8,267 bases of DNA, from positions 1-8,267 of the forward strand of contig JAWVZU010000180.1 of NCBI GenBank assembly GCA_033722075.1, in the 5' to 3' direction. The stretch is from JAWVZU01 sp033722075 (GTDB taxonomy: Bacteria > Pseudomonadota > Gammaproteobacteria > Xanthomonadales > SZUA-38). The position numbers and the translations under genes were made by a program. Numbering within the stretch: position 1 is the stretch's first letter; every line of letters begins with the position of its first letter. Positions 1-6,732 of the stretch are shown here, piece after piece. The notes below the pieces were generated by a model, which did no database searches, had not been told where the DNA came from, and worked only from the letters and a program-made list of their open reading frames with translations.

Positions 1-1230
1 CAGTCCGGTGATGTGCTTTCGCCGGAAGACCTGGCGGCCCAGGACGAGATGGGTCGCTCGGTTGCCATCTGCGGCCAGCGCGCCGCGATCGGCGTGCCGG
101 GGGACGACGAGGCGGGCACCGACGCCGGTGCTGTGCTCATCTTCCGCAAGGAAGGGACCGGCTATGTGTTTGACGAGAAGATCCTGCCCCAGCCCGATCC
201 GGGGACAGGGACCCCGGTCGCCGGCGAGCGGTTTGGATCGTCTGTCAGCTGCAGCGGCGACCTGATCGTCATCGGCGCACCAGGCGACGGCACGGTAGTC
301 AAAGGCTCCGGCGGGCCGGACAAGGCAGCCTACATCGCCCAGATGGGCGGAGGTGGCGGCCTCAACAAGGTGATCGGGGCCAATCTCGGCTTCGGCAGCT
401 CGGACGGCTTCGGGTCCGCCGTGTCCATGGACGGCACGACGATCGCCGTCGGCGCACCCTCGGCCATGAACGCGCAGTCCGGCATGAACAGCGGCGCCGC
501 GGTTATGATCGAAGTTGCTGACGCCGGGGATCCGCAGTCATCGACCGTAACGACGACCATCAGCGATCCCAATGCGGATGCTGCCGCAGGGTTCGGCTCG
601 TCGCTGTCTGTTTCCGGGGGCAAGGTCGGCGTGGGACTGCCCGGACAGGCCAACGGCCTGGGGGCCGCCCAGATCTACCAGAACCTCTCGGGTACCGACT
701 GGAGCAACACGGCCAGCATGACCAATACGGGGGGCAATGAGGGTGACGGCTTTGGAACGGCGGTGTCTCTCCAGGGCAACATGATGGCCGTCGGCGCCCC
801 GGGCGACGACACGGGCGGAACGGACGCCGGGGCCGCCTTTGTCTTCGATGTCGGAGGCGACAACTTCGTCCAGGTTGGCACCGCAATCACGCCCAGTGAC
901 CCAACCGCCGAGGCCAACTTCGGGCAGTCGGTCAGCCTGGTCGGCAATCAGCTGGCCGTCGGCGCACCACAGGCCAATGGCAACGCCAACAAGACCGGCG
1001 CGGGGTACCTGTTTGGTCTCGCCGGGGGAGTCTGGAACCAGGTGGCGAAAACCCTCGCCGAAAACGGCGGGACCGGCGACCTGTTCGGCACCTCGGTAGC
1101 CTATGACGGCGACAACTTCCTGATCGGCGCCCCGAGCGGCATACGGCAGTCGATCCAATCGGGCTACGTTTCGGCCTACACCAGCGCCGACCGGCTGTTC
1201 CGGGCAAACTTCGAAAGCAACAACCCCTGA
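1..1230 (+). CDS. FG-GAP repeat (integrin-alpha-like beta-propeller) secreted protein, 5'-truncated by window
   Basis: The frame is open from base 1 to a TGA at 1228-1230, giving 409 visible residues. The N-terminus, presumably with a signal peptide, lies upstream; the GTG at 13 is probably not the real start, since nothing after it looks like a signal peptide. Seven units of about 53-61 residues begin at bases 49, 232, 409, 592, 751, 919 and 1084. Each opens with an FG-S-V-type strand (FGSSVS, FGSAVS, FGTAVS, FGQSVS) followed about 10 residues later by the GAP strand (VIGAPGDG, AVGAPS, AVGAPGDD, LIGAPSG). This is the FG-GAP fold known from integrin alpha subunits and many secreted bacterial proteins; seven blades would make one closed propeller. 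Units 1 and 5 carry an Asp/Gly-rich loop, PGDDxxGTDAGA. The protein ends ADRLFRANFESNNP. Such propellers usually act outside the cytoplasm in binding or adhesion; no catalytic residues are evident. It converges on the ABC gene, 11 nt away. The specific role is unknown. Confidence 0.9.
   Translation, partial: QSGDVLSPEDLAAQDEMGRSVAICGQRAAIGVPGDDEAGTDAGAVLIFRKEGTGYVFDEKILPQPDPGTGTPVAGERFGSSVSCSGDLIVIGAPGDGTVVKGSGGPDKAAYIAQMGGGGGLNKVIGANLGFGSSDGFGSAVSMDGTTIAVGAPSAMNAQSGMNSGAAVMIEVADAGDPQSSTVTTTISDPNADAAAGFGSSLSVSGGKVGVGLPGQANGLGAAQIYQNLSGTDWSNTASMTNTGGNEGDGFGTAVSLQGNMMAVGAPGDDTGGTDAGAAFVFDVGGDNFVQVGTAITPSDPTAEANFGQSVSLVGNQLAVGAPQANGNANKTGAGYLFGLAGGVWNQVAKTLAENGGTGDLFGTSVAYDGDNFLIGAPSGIRQSIQSGYVSAYTSADRLFRANFESNNP
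49..1173 (+). repeat. Seven tandem FG-GAP protein repeats
   Basis: The seven units start at 49, 232, 409, 592, 751, 919 and 1084, with spacings of 183, 177, 183, 159, 168 and 165 nt. They are diverged at DNA level; the best conserved core is the stretch encoding VGAP or IGAP (for example near 268, 445, 787, 955 and 1123). These are old protein-level repeats, not a recent DNA array. The last unit is shorter and runs into the C-terminal tail. Confidence 0.85.
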
Positions 1231-1270
1231 CCCGGGTTTTTTCAGGCGGCCACCTCGTGGCCGCCTGTTT
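1222..1270 (+). terminator. Candidate terminator/hairpin between convergent genes
   Basis: CAGGCGGCCAC (1243-1253) and GTGGCCGCCTG (1257-1267) form a perfect 11-bp stem with a CTC loop, followed on the plus strand by TTT (1268-1270). Just upstream, AACCC (1222-1226) can pair with GGGTT (1234-1238), followed by a T run through 1242. Either could end transcription of the FG-GAP gene. On the minus strand the large stem is followed by A rather than U residues, so it is not a classical intrinsic terminator for the ABC gene. The large stem also encodes the last codons of the ABC protein. Confidence 0.45.
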
Positions 1271-3095
1271 GGACCTTCCAGAGGCCGGCATAGACGCCGC
1301 CGAGCTTGATCAGTTCGGCGTGGTTGCCTGCTTCGACGATGCGGCCGTGCTCCAGCACGATGATCCGATCGGCGTCGACGATGGTCGAAAGGCGATGGGC
1401 CACGACCAGTGTCGTCCGGCCCTGGCTGATGCGGGCCATCGACCGTTGAATGGCCGCCTCCGTTTCGTTGTCGACCGCTGACGTGGCCTCATCGAGAACC
1501 AGGATCCGCGGGTCCTTCAGTACGGCCCGGGCTATCGACAGGCGCTGGCGCTGCCCGCCCGAGAGCTTCTGCCCGCGCTCCCCGATCACCGTGTCGAGAC
1601 CCTGCGGGAGCCGCTCGATGAACTCCATGGCTTCAGCAGCCCGCGCGGCAGCAATGATCTCGTCGTCGGTCGCATCCTGACGGCCGTAGGCGATGTTCTC
1701 GCGCACGGTTCCGTGGAACAGGAAAGTGTCCTGGCTTACCAGTCCGATCTGTGCCCGGAGGTCCCGCAGGGTCAGTGCATCCAGGCGATGCCCGTCGATG
1801 AGTATTCGACCGTCTGACGGCTGATAGAAGCGCAGGAGCAGTTTCATCAGGGTGGTTTTTCCCGAGCCCGTGGAGCCGACGAGGGCCACCGTGTGGCCCG
1901 CGGGCACCTCGAGATCGATGTTCTTCAGCACCGGTTCGCCGGTCTCATAGGCAAAGCTGACCGCTTCGAAGCGGATCTCTCCTTGCAGTTCGGATAGGGG
2001 CTGACCACCGGCCCCGTCGCGGATCCGAACCGGGGTTTCGATCAGGTCGAGGATGCGCCGCGTCGAGGCCATGGCCCGTTCGTAGAGATCGATGGTTTCC
2101 GCAAGACCGGTCAGGGGCCAGAGCAGGCGTTGGGTCAGGAAGACGAGAACGCCATAGGCCCCGACATTCAGCGATCCCTCCAGCGTCATCAGGCCGCCCA
2201 CGACGAAGGTGAGGACGAAGCCCGCCAGGATGGCCATGCGGATCACCGGGATGAACGCGGAGCTGACCGCGATGGCGCGGCGATTGGCTTCCAGGTATTC
2301 CAGGCTCTCGGTCTCGAGGCGGCGGGCCTCGACCTCTTCCGTGGTGAAGCTCTTGATGGTGGCGATGCCCGCAATGTTGTTGGCCAGGCGGCTGCTCAGG
2401 TCGCCGACCCGGGCCCGAACCTGCGCATAGAGGGGCTGGGCCCGGCGCTGGAAGAAAAATGCGCCCCAGACGATGACCGGGATGGGGAGGAACGCCAGGG
2501 TGGCGATCTTCGCCGAAATGACGAAGAACACGGAACCGACCGCGACCAGCGTCGTCGCGACCTGGATGAGCGCATTCGCGCCGCCATCCAGAAAGCGCTC
2601 CAGCTGATTGACATCGTCGTTGAGGATGGCCACCAGGTTGCCGGTGCTGCGATCTTCGAAGTACGCCATGTCCAATGCCTGTACATGCCGGTAGGCATCC
2701 AGGCGCAAGGCATGCTGGATGGACTGGGCGAGGTTCCGCCACAGGACCAGGTAGAAGTACTCGAACAGCGACTCGCCTATCCACACCACCAGCGTCAGCC
2801 CGCCGAGGAGGAAGATCTGGTGCCGCGGGTCGGTGAAGCCCAGAGTGGCGACGAAGGAATCCTGCCCCCGCACCACGACATCGATGGCAATGCCGATCAG
2901 GATCTCGGGAGCGACATCGAAGAGCTTGTTGATGACCGAGCACAGGGAAGCCAGCAGGATGCGCCCCCGCCAGGGACGCGCGTAACGGAGCAGCCGCAGA
3001 AGAGGCGCACCGGACGACTGAGATCTGGTATCCATTCCGACATCGTAAAACTTTGTCGTCCAGATGGGTTGTGAAGACACCTCATCCCGATTCAT
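1242..3095 (-). CDS. ABC exporter, fused permease and ATP-binding protein (MsbA/ABCB-like)
   Basis: This 617-residue half-transporter has the usual length and order for a homodimeric type IV exporter: a six-helix membrane domain (about residues 40-330) followed by a nucleotide-binding domain (about 370-610). All ATPase motifs are intact: A-loop Tyr383, Walker A GSTGSGKTT at 407-415, Q-loop Gln455, signature LSGGQ at 511-515, Walker B ILVLDEAT at 531-538 with Asp535 and Glu536, D-loop SAVD at 539-542, and H-loop His567. It should export a hydrophobic or amphipathic substrate (lipid or drug) across the inner membrane by ATP hydrolysis; the substrate cannot be read from the sequence. The start is uncertain. 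ATG at 3095 has only a weak GGACGG far upstream, while ATG at 3035 (residue 21, MDTRSQSSG) would drop an unusual 20-residue leader and give 597 residues, with no better ribosome site. It is a single gene, convergent with the FG-GAP gene and divergent from the secreted-protein gene. Confidence 0.96.
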   Translation of the reverse strand: MNRDEVSSQPIWTTKFYDVGMDTRSQSSGAPLLRLLRYARPWRGRILLASLCSVINKLFDVAPEILIGIAIDVVVRGQDSFVATLGFTDPRHQIFLLGGLTLVVWIGESLFEYFYLVLWRNLAQSIQHALRLDAYRHVQALDMAYFEDRSTGNLVAILNDDVNQLERFLDGGANALIQVATTLVAVGSVFFVISAKIATLAFLPIPVIVWGAFFFQRRAQPLYAQVRARVGDLSSRLANNIAGIATIKSFTTEEVEARRLETESLEYLEANRRAIAVSSAFIPVIRMAILAGFVLTFVVGGLMTLEGSLNVGAYGVLVFLTQRLLWPLTGLAETIDLYERAMASTRRILDLIETPVRIRDGAGGQPLSELQGEIRFEAVSFAYETGEPVLKNIDLEVPAGHTVALVGSTGSGKTTLMKLLLRFYQPSDGRILIDGHRLDALTLRDLRAQIGLVSQDTFLFHGTVRENIAYGRQDATDDEIIAAARAAEAMEFIERLPQGLDTVIGERGQKLSGGQRQRLSIARAVLKDPRILVLDEATSAVDNETEAAIQRSMARISQGRTTLVVAHRLSTIVDADRIIVLEHGRIVEAGNHAELIKLGGVYAGLWKVQTGGHEVAA

Positions 3096-3139
3096 GAGCG
3101 ATTCAGCCGTCCATGCGAGAATACCCGCAAATGTTGAAT

Positions 3140-3145
3140 GGAGAA
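3140..3145 (+). promoter_or_regulatory. Ribosome binding site GGAGAA deciding the GTG start at 3152
   Basis: GGAGAA lies at 3140-3145, with 8 nt between the end of GGAG and the GTG at 3152-3154. Neither in-frame upstream ATG (3113 or 3131) has a comparable site, and only the GTG start places a short basic n-region directly before the hydrophobic signal peptide core. Confidence 0.65.
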
Positions 3146-3151
3146 CTGCCG

Positions 3152-4147
3152 GTGCGATTTTTCCGCTTGCTTGCCGTGCTGTTGGCCGCGGTCGCCACGA
3201 AGGCCGCGTCCGAGGTCGATACCCAGACGTTCATTCCGGAATCCGGCTTCTACTGGAACCAGGATCAACCGGGACGGGGCTATGCGATCGAGGTCCAGGA
3301 TCGGACCTTGTTCATGACCGCCTACACCTATACGGAGGAAGGCAACCCGGCCAACCGCGACCCCCTCTGGTTCTCGGCATCGGGAACCGCTTTTCGCGAT
3401 ACCACCAGCGGTTCCGTGACCTATCGCTTCGGCGACGAGCTCTTCATCTCCCGCGAAGGCCAGTGCCTCGGCTGCGCGTTCGTCGACAATGTCACCACGA
3501 GTACCGGCCGGCCGATCCAGATCACGTTCACTTCGGCTGCGACCGCCACCATGGTCATCGACGGGGAAACCATCGAACTGGTGCGCTTCTGGTACACGCC
3601 GTCGATCAACGATCCGATCTTCGCGCTCTTCGGGCAGTGGATGATCGTGACCGACTTCACGGATGTCGACGACGGCATTCTGCCCTTCGACGGCGACCTG
3701 CTCGAGATCGGCTTCGAGGCGACCCAGGATGGGCAGCGGATCGCGGAGGGATTCCGCGGCGGCACCGCGCTGGCCGTTTCCGCCGCCTTCGATTCCGGAA
3801 CGCAGAATTACGTGATCGTGGTGGGTGAGCGCCAGGATGAGTTTCTGGCCTATTACTTCCCGACCATCAACTTCGGCACCGACCGCTTCATCGGCCAGGC
3901 CGAGCGCTTCACGCCCGGGTCAAACCTCACCGGCCTCGGCTTTCCGGCGCAAGGCTATCGGATTTCAGATCGAACCCACACGGAACGGGTGCTCGGCGCC
4001 AAGAGGGCGACCCGGGCCAAGGCGGTGGGAGAACCGTCCAAGCCGCGCCACCTGCAGGGCAAGAACCTGGAGCCCGTCATTGACGTGGCCGCGCTGAACC
4101 GGGTGGTTCGCCGCCTTGAAAAGCAGGTTCAGCTGGCCCTGGAGTGA
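3152..4147 (+). CDS. Secreted protein of unknown function with signal peptide
   Basis: I do not recognise a named gene. From GTG 3152 the product is 331 residues. It opens MRFFRLLAVLLAAVATKAAS, a Sec signal peptide with likely cleavage after AVA (15) or TKA (18), so it is exported. Residues 30-80 hold SGFYWNQDQPGRGYAIEVQ and, further on, PLWFSASGT. This aromatic and Gly-rich, beta-strand-like pattern resembles a module I recall from many uncharacterised secreted gammaproteobacterial proteins. Cys105 and Cys108 form a CLGC pair that could make a disulfide; it is not a heme site because no His follows. A beta-rich middle continues to about 265. From about 272 to 331 the tail is rich in Arg and Lys and ends in a likely amphipathic helix (ALNRVVRRLEKQVQLAL). 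Earlier in-frame ATGs at 3113 and 3131 would place hydrophilic residues before the signal peptide and lack a good ribosome site. Its TGA overlaps the hrpB start. Confidence 0.82.
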   Translation: MRFFRLLAVLLAAVATKAASEVDTQTFIPESGFYWNQDQPGRGYAIEVQDRTLFMTAYTYTEEGNPANRDPLWFSASGTAFRDTTSGSVTYRFGDELFISREGQCLGCAFVDNVTTSTGRPIQITFTSAATATMVIDGETIELVRFWYTPSINDPIFALFGQWMIVTDFTDVDDGILPFDGDLLEIGFEATQDGQRIAEGFRGGTALAVSAAFDSGTQNYVIVVGERQDEFLAYYFPTINFGTDRFIGQAERFTPGSNLTGLGFPAQGYRISDRTHTERVLGAKRATRAKAVGEPSKPRHLQGKNLEPVIDVAALNRVVRRLEKQVQLALE

Positions 4148-6606
4148 GTGCGACTGCTTCGCCATTGCCGGTCGAATCGGTTCTTGGCGACCTCGACCGG
4201 GAACTGGCAGAGCACAATCGCTGCGTCCTCCGGGCTGAACCGGGCGCGGGCAAGAGCACCATCGTCCCCCTGCACCTGCTTGACGCACCGTGGCTGGAAG
4301 GGCGGCGAATCGTCATGCTCGAACCGCGCCGAATCGCCGCCCGCAACCTGGCCGCCTACCTGGCCGAGCAACTGGGTGAATCGATAGGCGAACGGGTCGG
4401 ACTCCAGGTGCGCGACGAACGCCGGATCGGCCCGCGGACACGGCTCGAACTGGTCACCGAGGGCATCCTCACCCGGCGTTTGCAGGGCGACCCGGAACTG
4501 GGCGGGATCGGCCTGGTGATCTTCGACGAATTTCACGAGCGGCATCTCCAGACCGACCTGGCCCTGGCCCTGGCCCTGGACGCTCAGAACAACCTGCGGC
4601 CTGACCTGCGCATCCTGCTCATGTCGGCCACCGTCGATGCCGGATACCTCGCCGGTTGGCTTGACGCCTCGGCCATCGAGTGTGAAGGGCGCCGCCATCC
4701 CATCGACATCCGGTATCGGACCGTTTCCAGGGAACGATTCGACGCCAGCGCGGCCGCAGCAGCCTGTCACGAAGCGCTGGACGCGGACAGCGGCGATGTG
4801 CTGACGTTTCTGCCCGGACGAAAGGAGATTCACCAGGTCGAACAGCAACTGGCCGGCACCGCGGTCGAGGTGTGCTGCCTTTACGGTGCGCTGCCACTGA
4901 CCGAACAGCGCCGGGCATTGCGACCGGGCGAGCGTCGTCGGGTCGTCCTGGCGACCAACATTGCGGAATCCAGCCTGACCGTACCGGGCATCACCGCCGT
5001 GGTCGACAGCGGGCTCGAGCGGGCGCCGCAGTTCGATCCGCGATCCGGGCTGACCCACCTCGTCACCCGGCGCGTTTCCGCCGCCTCCGCGGATCAGCGC
5101 GCCGGGCGGGCAGGACGCCTGGCGCCCGGAATGTGTTTCCGGCTGTGGTCGCCCGAGGAAAGGCTGGAGACCGCTCGCCCGCCGGAAATTTCCGCCTCCG
5201 ACCTCAGCGGCCTGGTCCTGGAACTGAAGGCCTGGGGCTGCGAACCGGACGACCTGAACTGGCTTGATCCGCCCAATCCCGGAGCCTACGCCCAGGCAGA
5301 AGATCTGCTGGTGCAGCTTGGAGCGCTGGACTCCGATCGGCGGATGACCGGCTTCGGCAGGGCTATGCTGCGCTGGGGGACCGAGCCCCGCCTGGCCGCC
5401 CTGCTGGAGACCGCCGGCGACGGCGAGCTTGCCCTGGCCTGCGACCTGGCGGCCCTGCTGGAGGGGCACAATCCGCTGGGTCGCGATCCGGGCGGCGACG
5501 ATCTGCACGAGGCCTGGACCCGGTGGAACGGCGGCACGCTCCCCCGACCACTGCGCCAGGGCCTCGACCGACGACGTGATCAATGGCGTCGACGAGCTCG
5601 CATCAAGCAGCCTCCCGCTTCTTCCGATGCCGGCATGGACCGGCTGCTGGTGGCTGCCTACCCGGACCGGATCGCCCGACGTCGCGGTTCCGGCAACCGC
5701 TTCCTCCTGGCCAATGGGCGCGGGGTGTCGCTTCGGCCCGATTCCGGCCTCGCCGGTTCGGAATGGCTGGTCGTTTGCGATGCAGCGCTCGAAACCGGCG
5801 ACAGCCCAGTTCGCTGGGGCGCGCGCCTGGACGGGGAAACCGTGTCGCAGATCCTCGAGCGGCGGAGTGAGACGCGCGAAGTCGTCGAATGGAACGAAAC
5901 GACGGATTCGATCCAGGCAGAACGCCACCGGTGCATCGGCGCGATTGTCGTCGAGCGCGAAGCCTGGGAGGAAGCACCACCCGAGGCGATTGCGCGCATC
6001 CTGATGGAACAGGTCCGGAAGCGCGGCCTGGCTCTGCTGGGTTTCCCGAGGCCGGTCCAGCGCCTGCGTGAGCGAATGGCAACGGCCCGGTTTCTCGAGC
6101 CGGAGGAATGGCCCGACTGGAGCGACGCCGCGCTACTGGAGCGGATCGACGACTGGCTGCTCCCCTATGTCGCGGGAAAGCACCGGCTGAGTCAGCTTCG
6201 GGAACTGGACTTCAAGCAGATCCTCCTCAACGAACTCGGCTGGGACGACCGCCAGCGACTGGATGCGATGGTCCCCGAACAGATCGAGATCCCGAGCGGG
6301 CGCCGCGCGGCCATCGACTACAGCGATCCGCAGCGTCCCGCGCTGGCGGTCAAGCTGCAGGAGATGTTCGGCTGCAGAGAGACGCCCGCGATCGGCAACG
6401 GCCGCCTGCAACTGACCGTGGAATTGCTGTCGCCCGCCGGAAGGCCGCTGCAGGTCACCCAGGACCTGGCCCATTTCTGGGCGCACGGCTATCCCGAAGT
6501 CCGCAAGGAGATGCGCGGCCGCTATCCCAAACACCCCTGGCCCGAGGATCCGCTCCAGGCCGAGCCGACGGCCAAGACCAAGAAGGCGCTGGATCGGGGC
6601 CGCTGA
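4144..6606 (+). CDS. hrpB: ATP-dependent RNA helicase-like protein HrpB (DEAH family)
   Basis: The 820-residue product matches the usual HrpB length. The helicase core has, in order: motif I EPGAGKST (32-39), Ia LEPRRIAARN (59-68), II DEFHERHLQTDL (128-139; DEFH is the usual HrpB variant of DEAH), III SAT (161-163), V TNIAESSLT (271-279) and VI QRAGRAGR (318-325). A winged-helix/ratchet-like region follows. The HrpB-specific C-terminus ends with HGYPEVRKEM, GRYPKHPWPEDP and PTAKTKK (about 781-814), as in E. coli HrpB. The family is a cytoplasmic NTP-dependent nucleic-acid helicase; its physiological role is poorly defined. The start is GTG at 4144-4146, overlapping the preceding TGA (GTGA), which suggests translational coupling. 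A GGAG lies too close to be a normal ribosome site, and the next candidate, TTG at 4165, has none either. No key motif is missing. Confidence 0.97.
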   Translation: MSATASPLPVESVLGDLDRELAEHNRCVLRAEPGAGKSTIVPLHLLDAPWLEGRRIVMLEPRRIAARNLAAYLAEQLGESIGERVGLQVRDERRIGPRTRLELVTEGILTRRLQGDPELGGIGLVIFDEFHERHLQTDLALALALDAQNNLRPDLRILLMSATVDAGYLAGWLDASAIECEGRRHPIDIRYRTVSRERFDASAAAAACHEALDADSGDVLTFLPGRKEIHQVEQQLAGTAVEVCCLYGALPLTEQRRALRPGERRRVVLATNIAESSLTVPGITAVVDSGLERAPQFDPRSGLTHLVTRRVSAASADQRAGRAGRLAPGMCFRLWSPEERLETARPPEISASDLSGLVLELKAWGCEPDDLNWLDPPNPGAYAQAEDLLVQLGALDSDRRMTGFGRAMLRWGTEPRLAALLETAGDGELALACDLAALLEGHNPLGRDPGGDDLHEAWTRWNGGTLPRPLRQGLDRRRDQWRRRARIKQPPASSDAGMDRLLVAAYPDRIARRRGSGNRFLLANGRGVSLRPDSGLAGSEWLVVCDAALETGDSPVRWGARLDGETVSQILERRSETREVVEWNETTDSIQAERHRCIGAIVVEREAWEEAPPEAIARILMEQVRKRGLALLGFPRPVQRLRERMATARFLEPEEWPDWSDAALLERIDDWLLPYVAGKHRLSQLRELDFKQILLNELGWDDRQRLDAMVPEQIEIPSGRRAAIDYSDPQRPALAVKLQEMFGCRETPAIGNGRLQLTVELLSPAGRPLQVTQDLAHFWAHGYPEVRKEMRGRYPKHPWPEDPLQAEPTAKTKKALDRGR

Positions 6607-6642
6607 AGTCCGGGCAGCCGGTATCGGCCGGCACCCTCGGCC

Positions 6643-6674
6643 TTGCGTGGTGACACGACGGCCGATTCTATAAA
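6643..6674 (+). promoter_or_regulatory. Weak candidate sigma-70 promoter before the glycosyltransferase genes
   Basis: In the 126-nt gap after hrpB, TATAAA at 6669-6674 stands out as an AT-rich hexamer in GC-rich surroundings and resembles a -10 box. TTGCGT at 6643-6648 could serve as a -35 box, but the 20-nt spacer is too long for a strong site. It would give transcription starting about 50 nt before the ATG at 6733. Confidence 0.25.
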
Positions 6675-6732
6675 CTGGCGACTCCCGTCCAACCGGAGTA
6701 TCGGCCGATTCGGCTCAGGTCCTGCTGACGAA

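Noticed and set aside
2130..3074. A 314-codon plus-strand open frame opposite the ABC gene
   Set aside because: It is rich in Asp, Glu, Gln and Arg without any fold or motif, and lies wholly antisense to a complete, well-conserved ABC exporter.
3113..3151. ATG at 3113 or 3131 as the start of the secreted protein
   Set aside because: They would put a hydrophilic stretch ahead of the signal peptide and lack a ribosome site as good as the GGAGAA before GTG 3152.
3464..3475. CLGC as a heme-binding CxxCH motif
   Set aside because: The residue after the second Cys is Ala, not His, so it is not a c-type heme site.
4129..5928. A 599-codon minus-strand open frame opposite hrpB
   Set aside because: The plus strand encodes HrpB with every helicase motif intact. 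The antisense frame has low-complexity Gly/Gln/Pro/Arg-rich sequence with no recognisable domain, as expected from GC-rich codon bias.
6617..6632. GCCGG/CCGGC inverted repeat after hrpB as a terminator
   Set aside because: Only 5 bp of stem with a 6-nt loop and no following T run; such matches are common by chance in GC-rich sequence.
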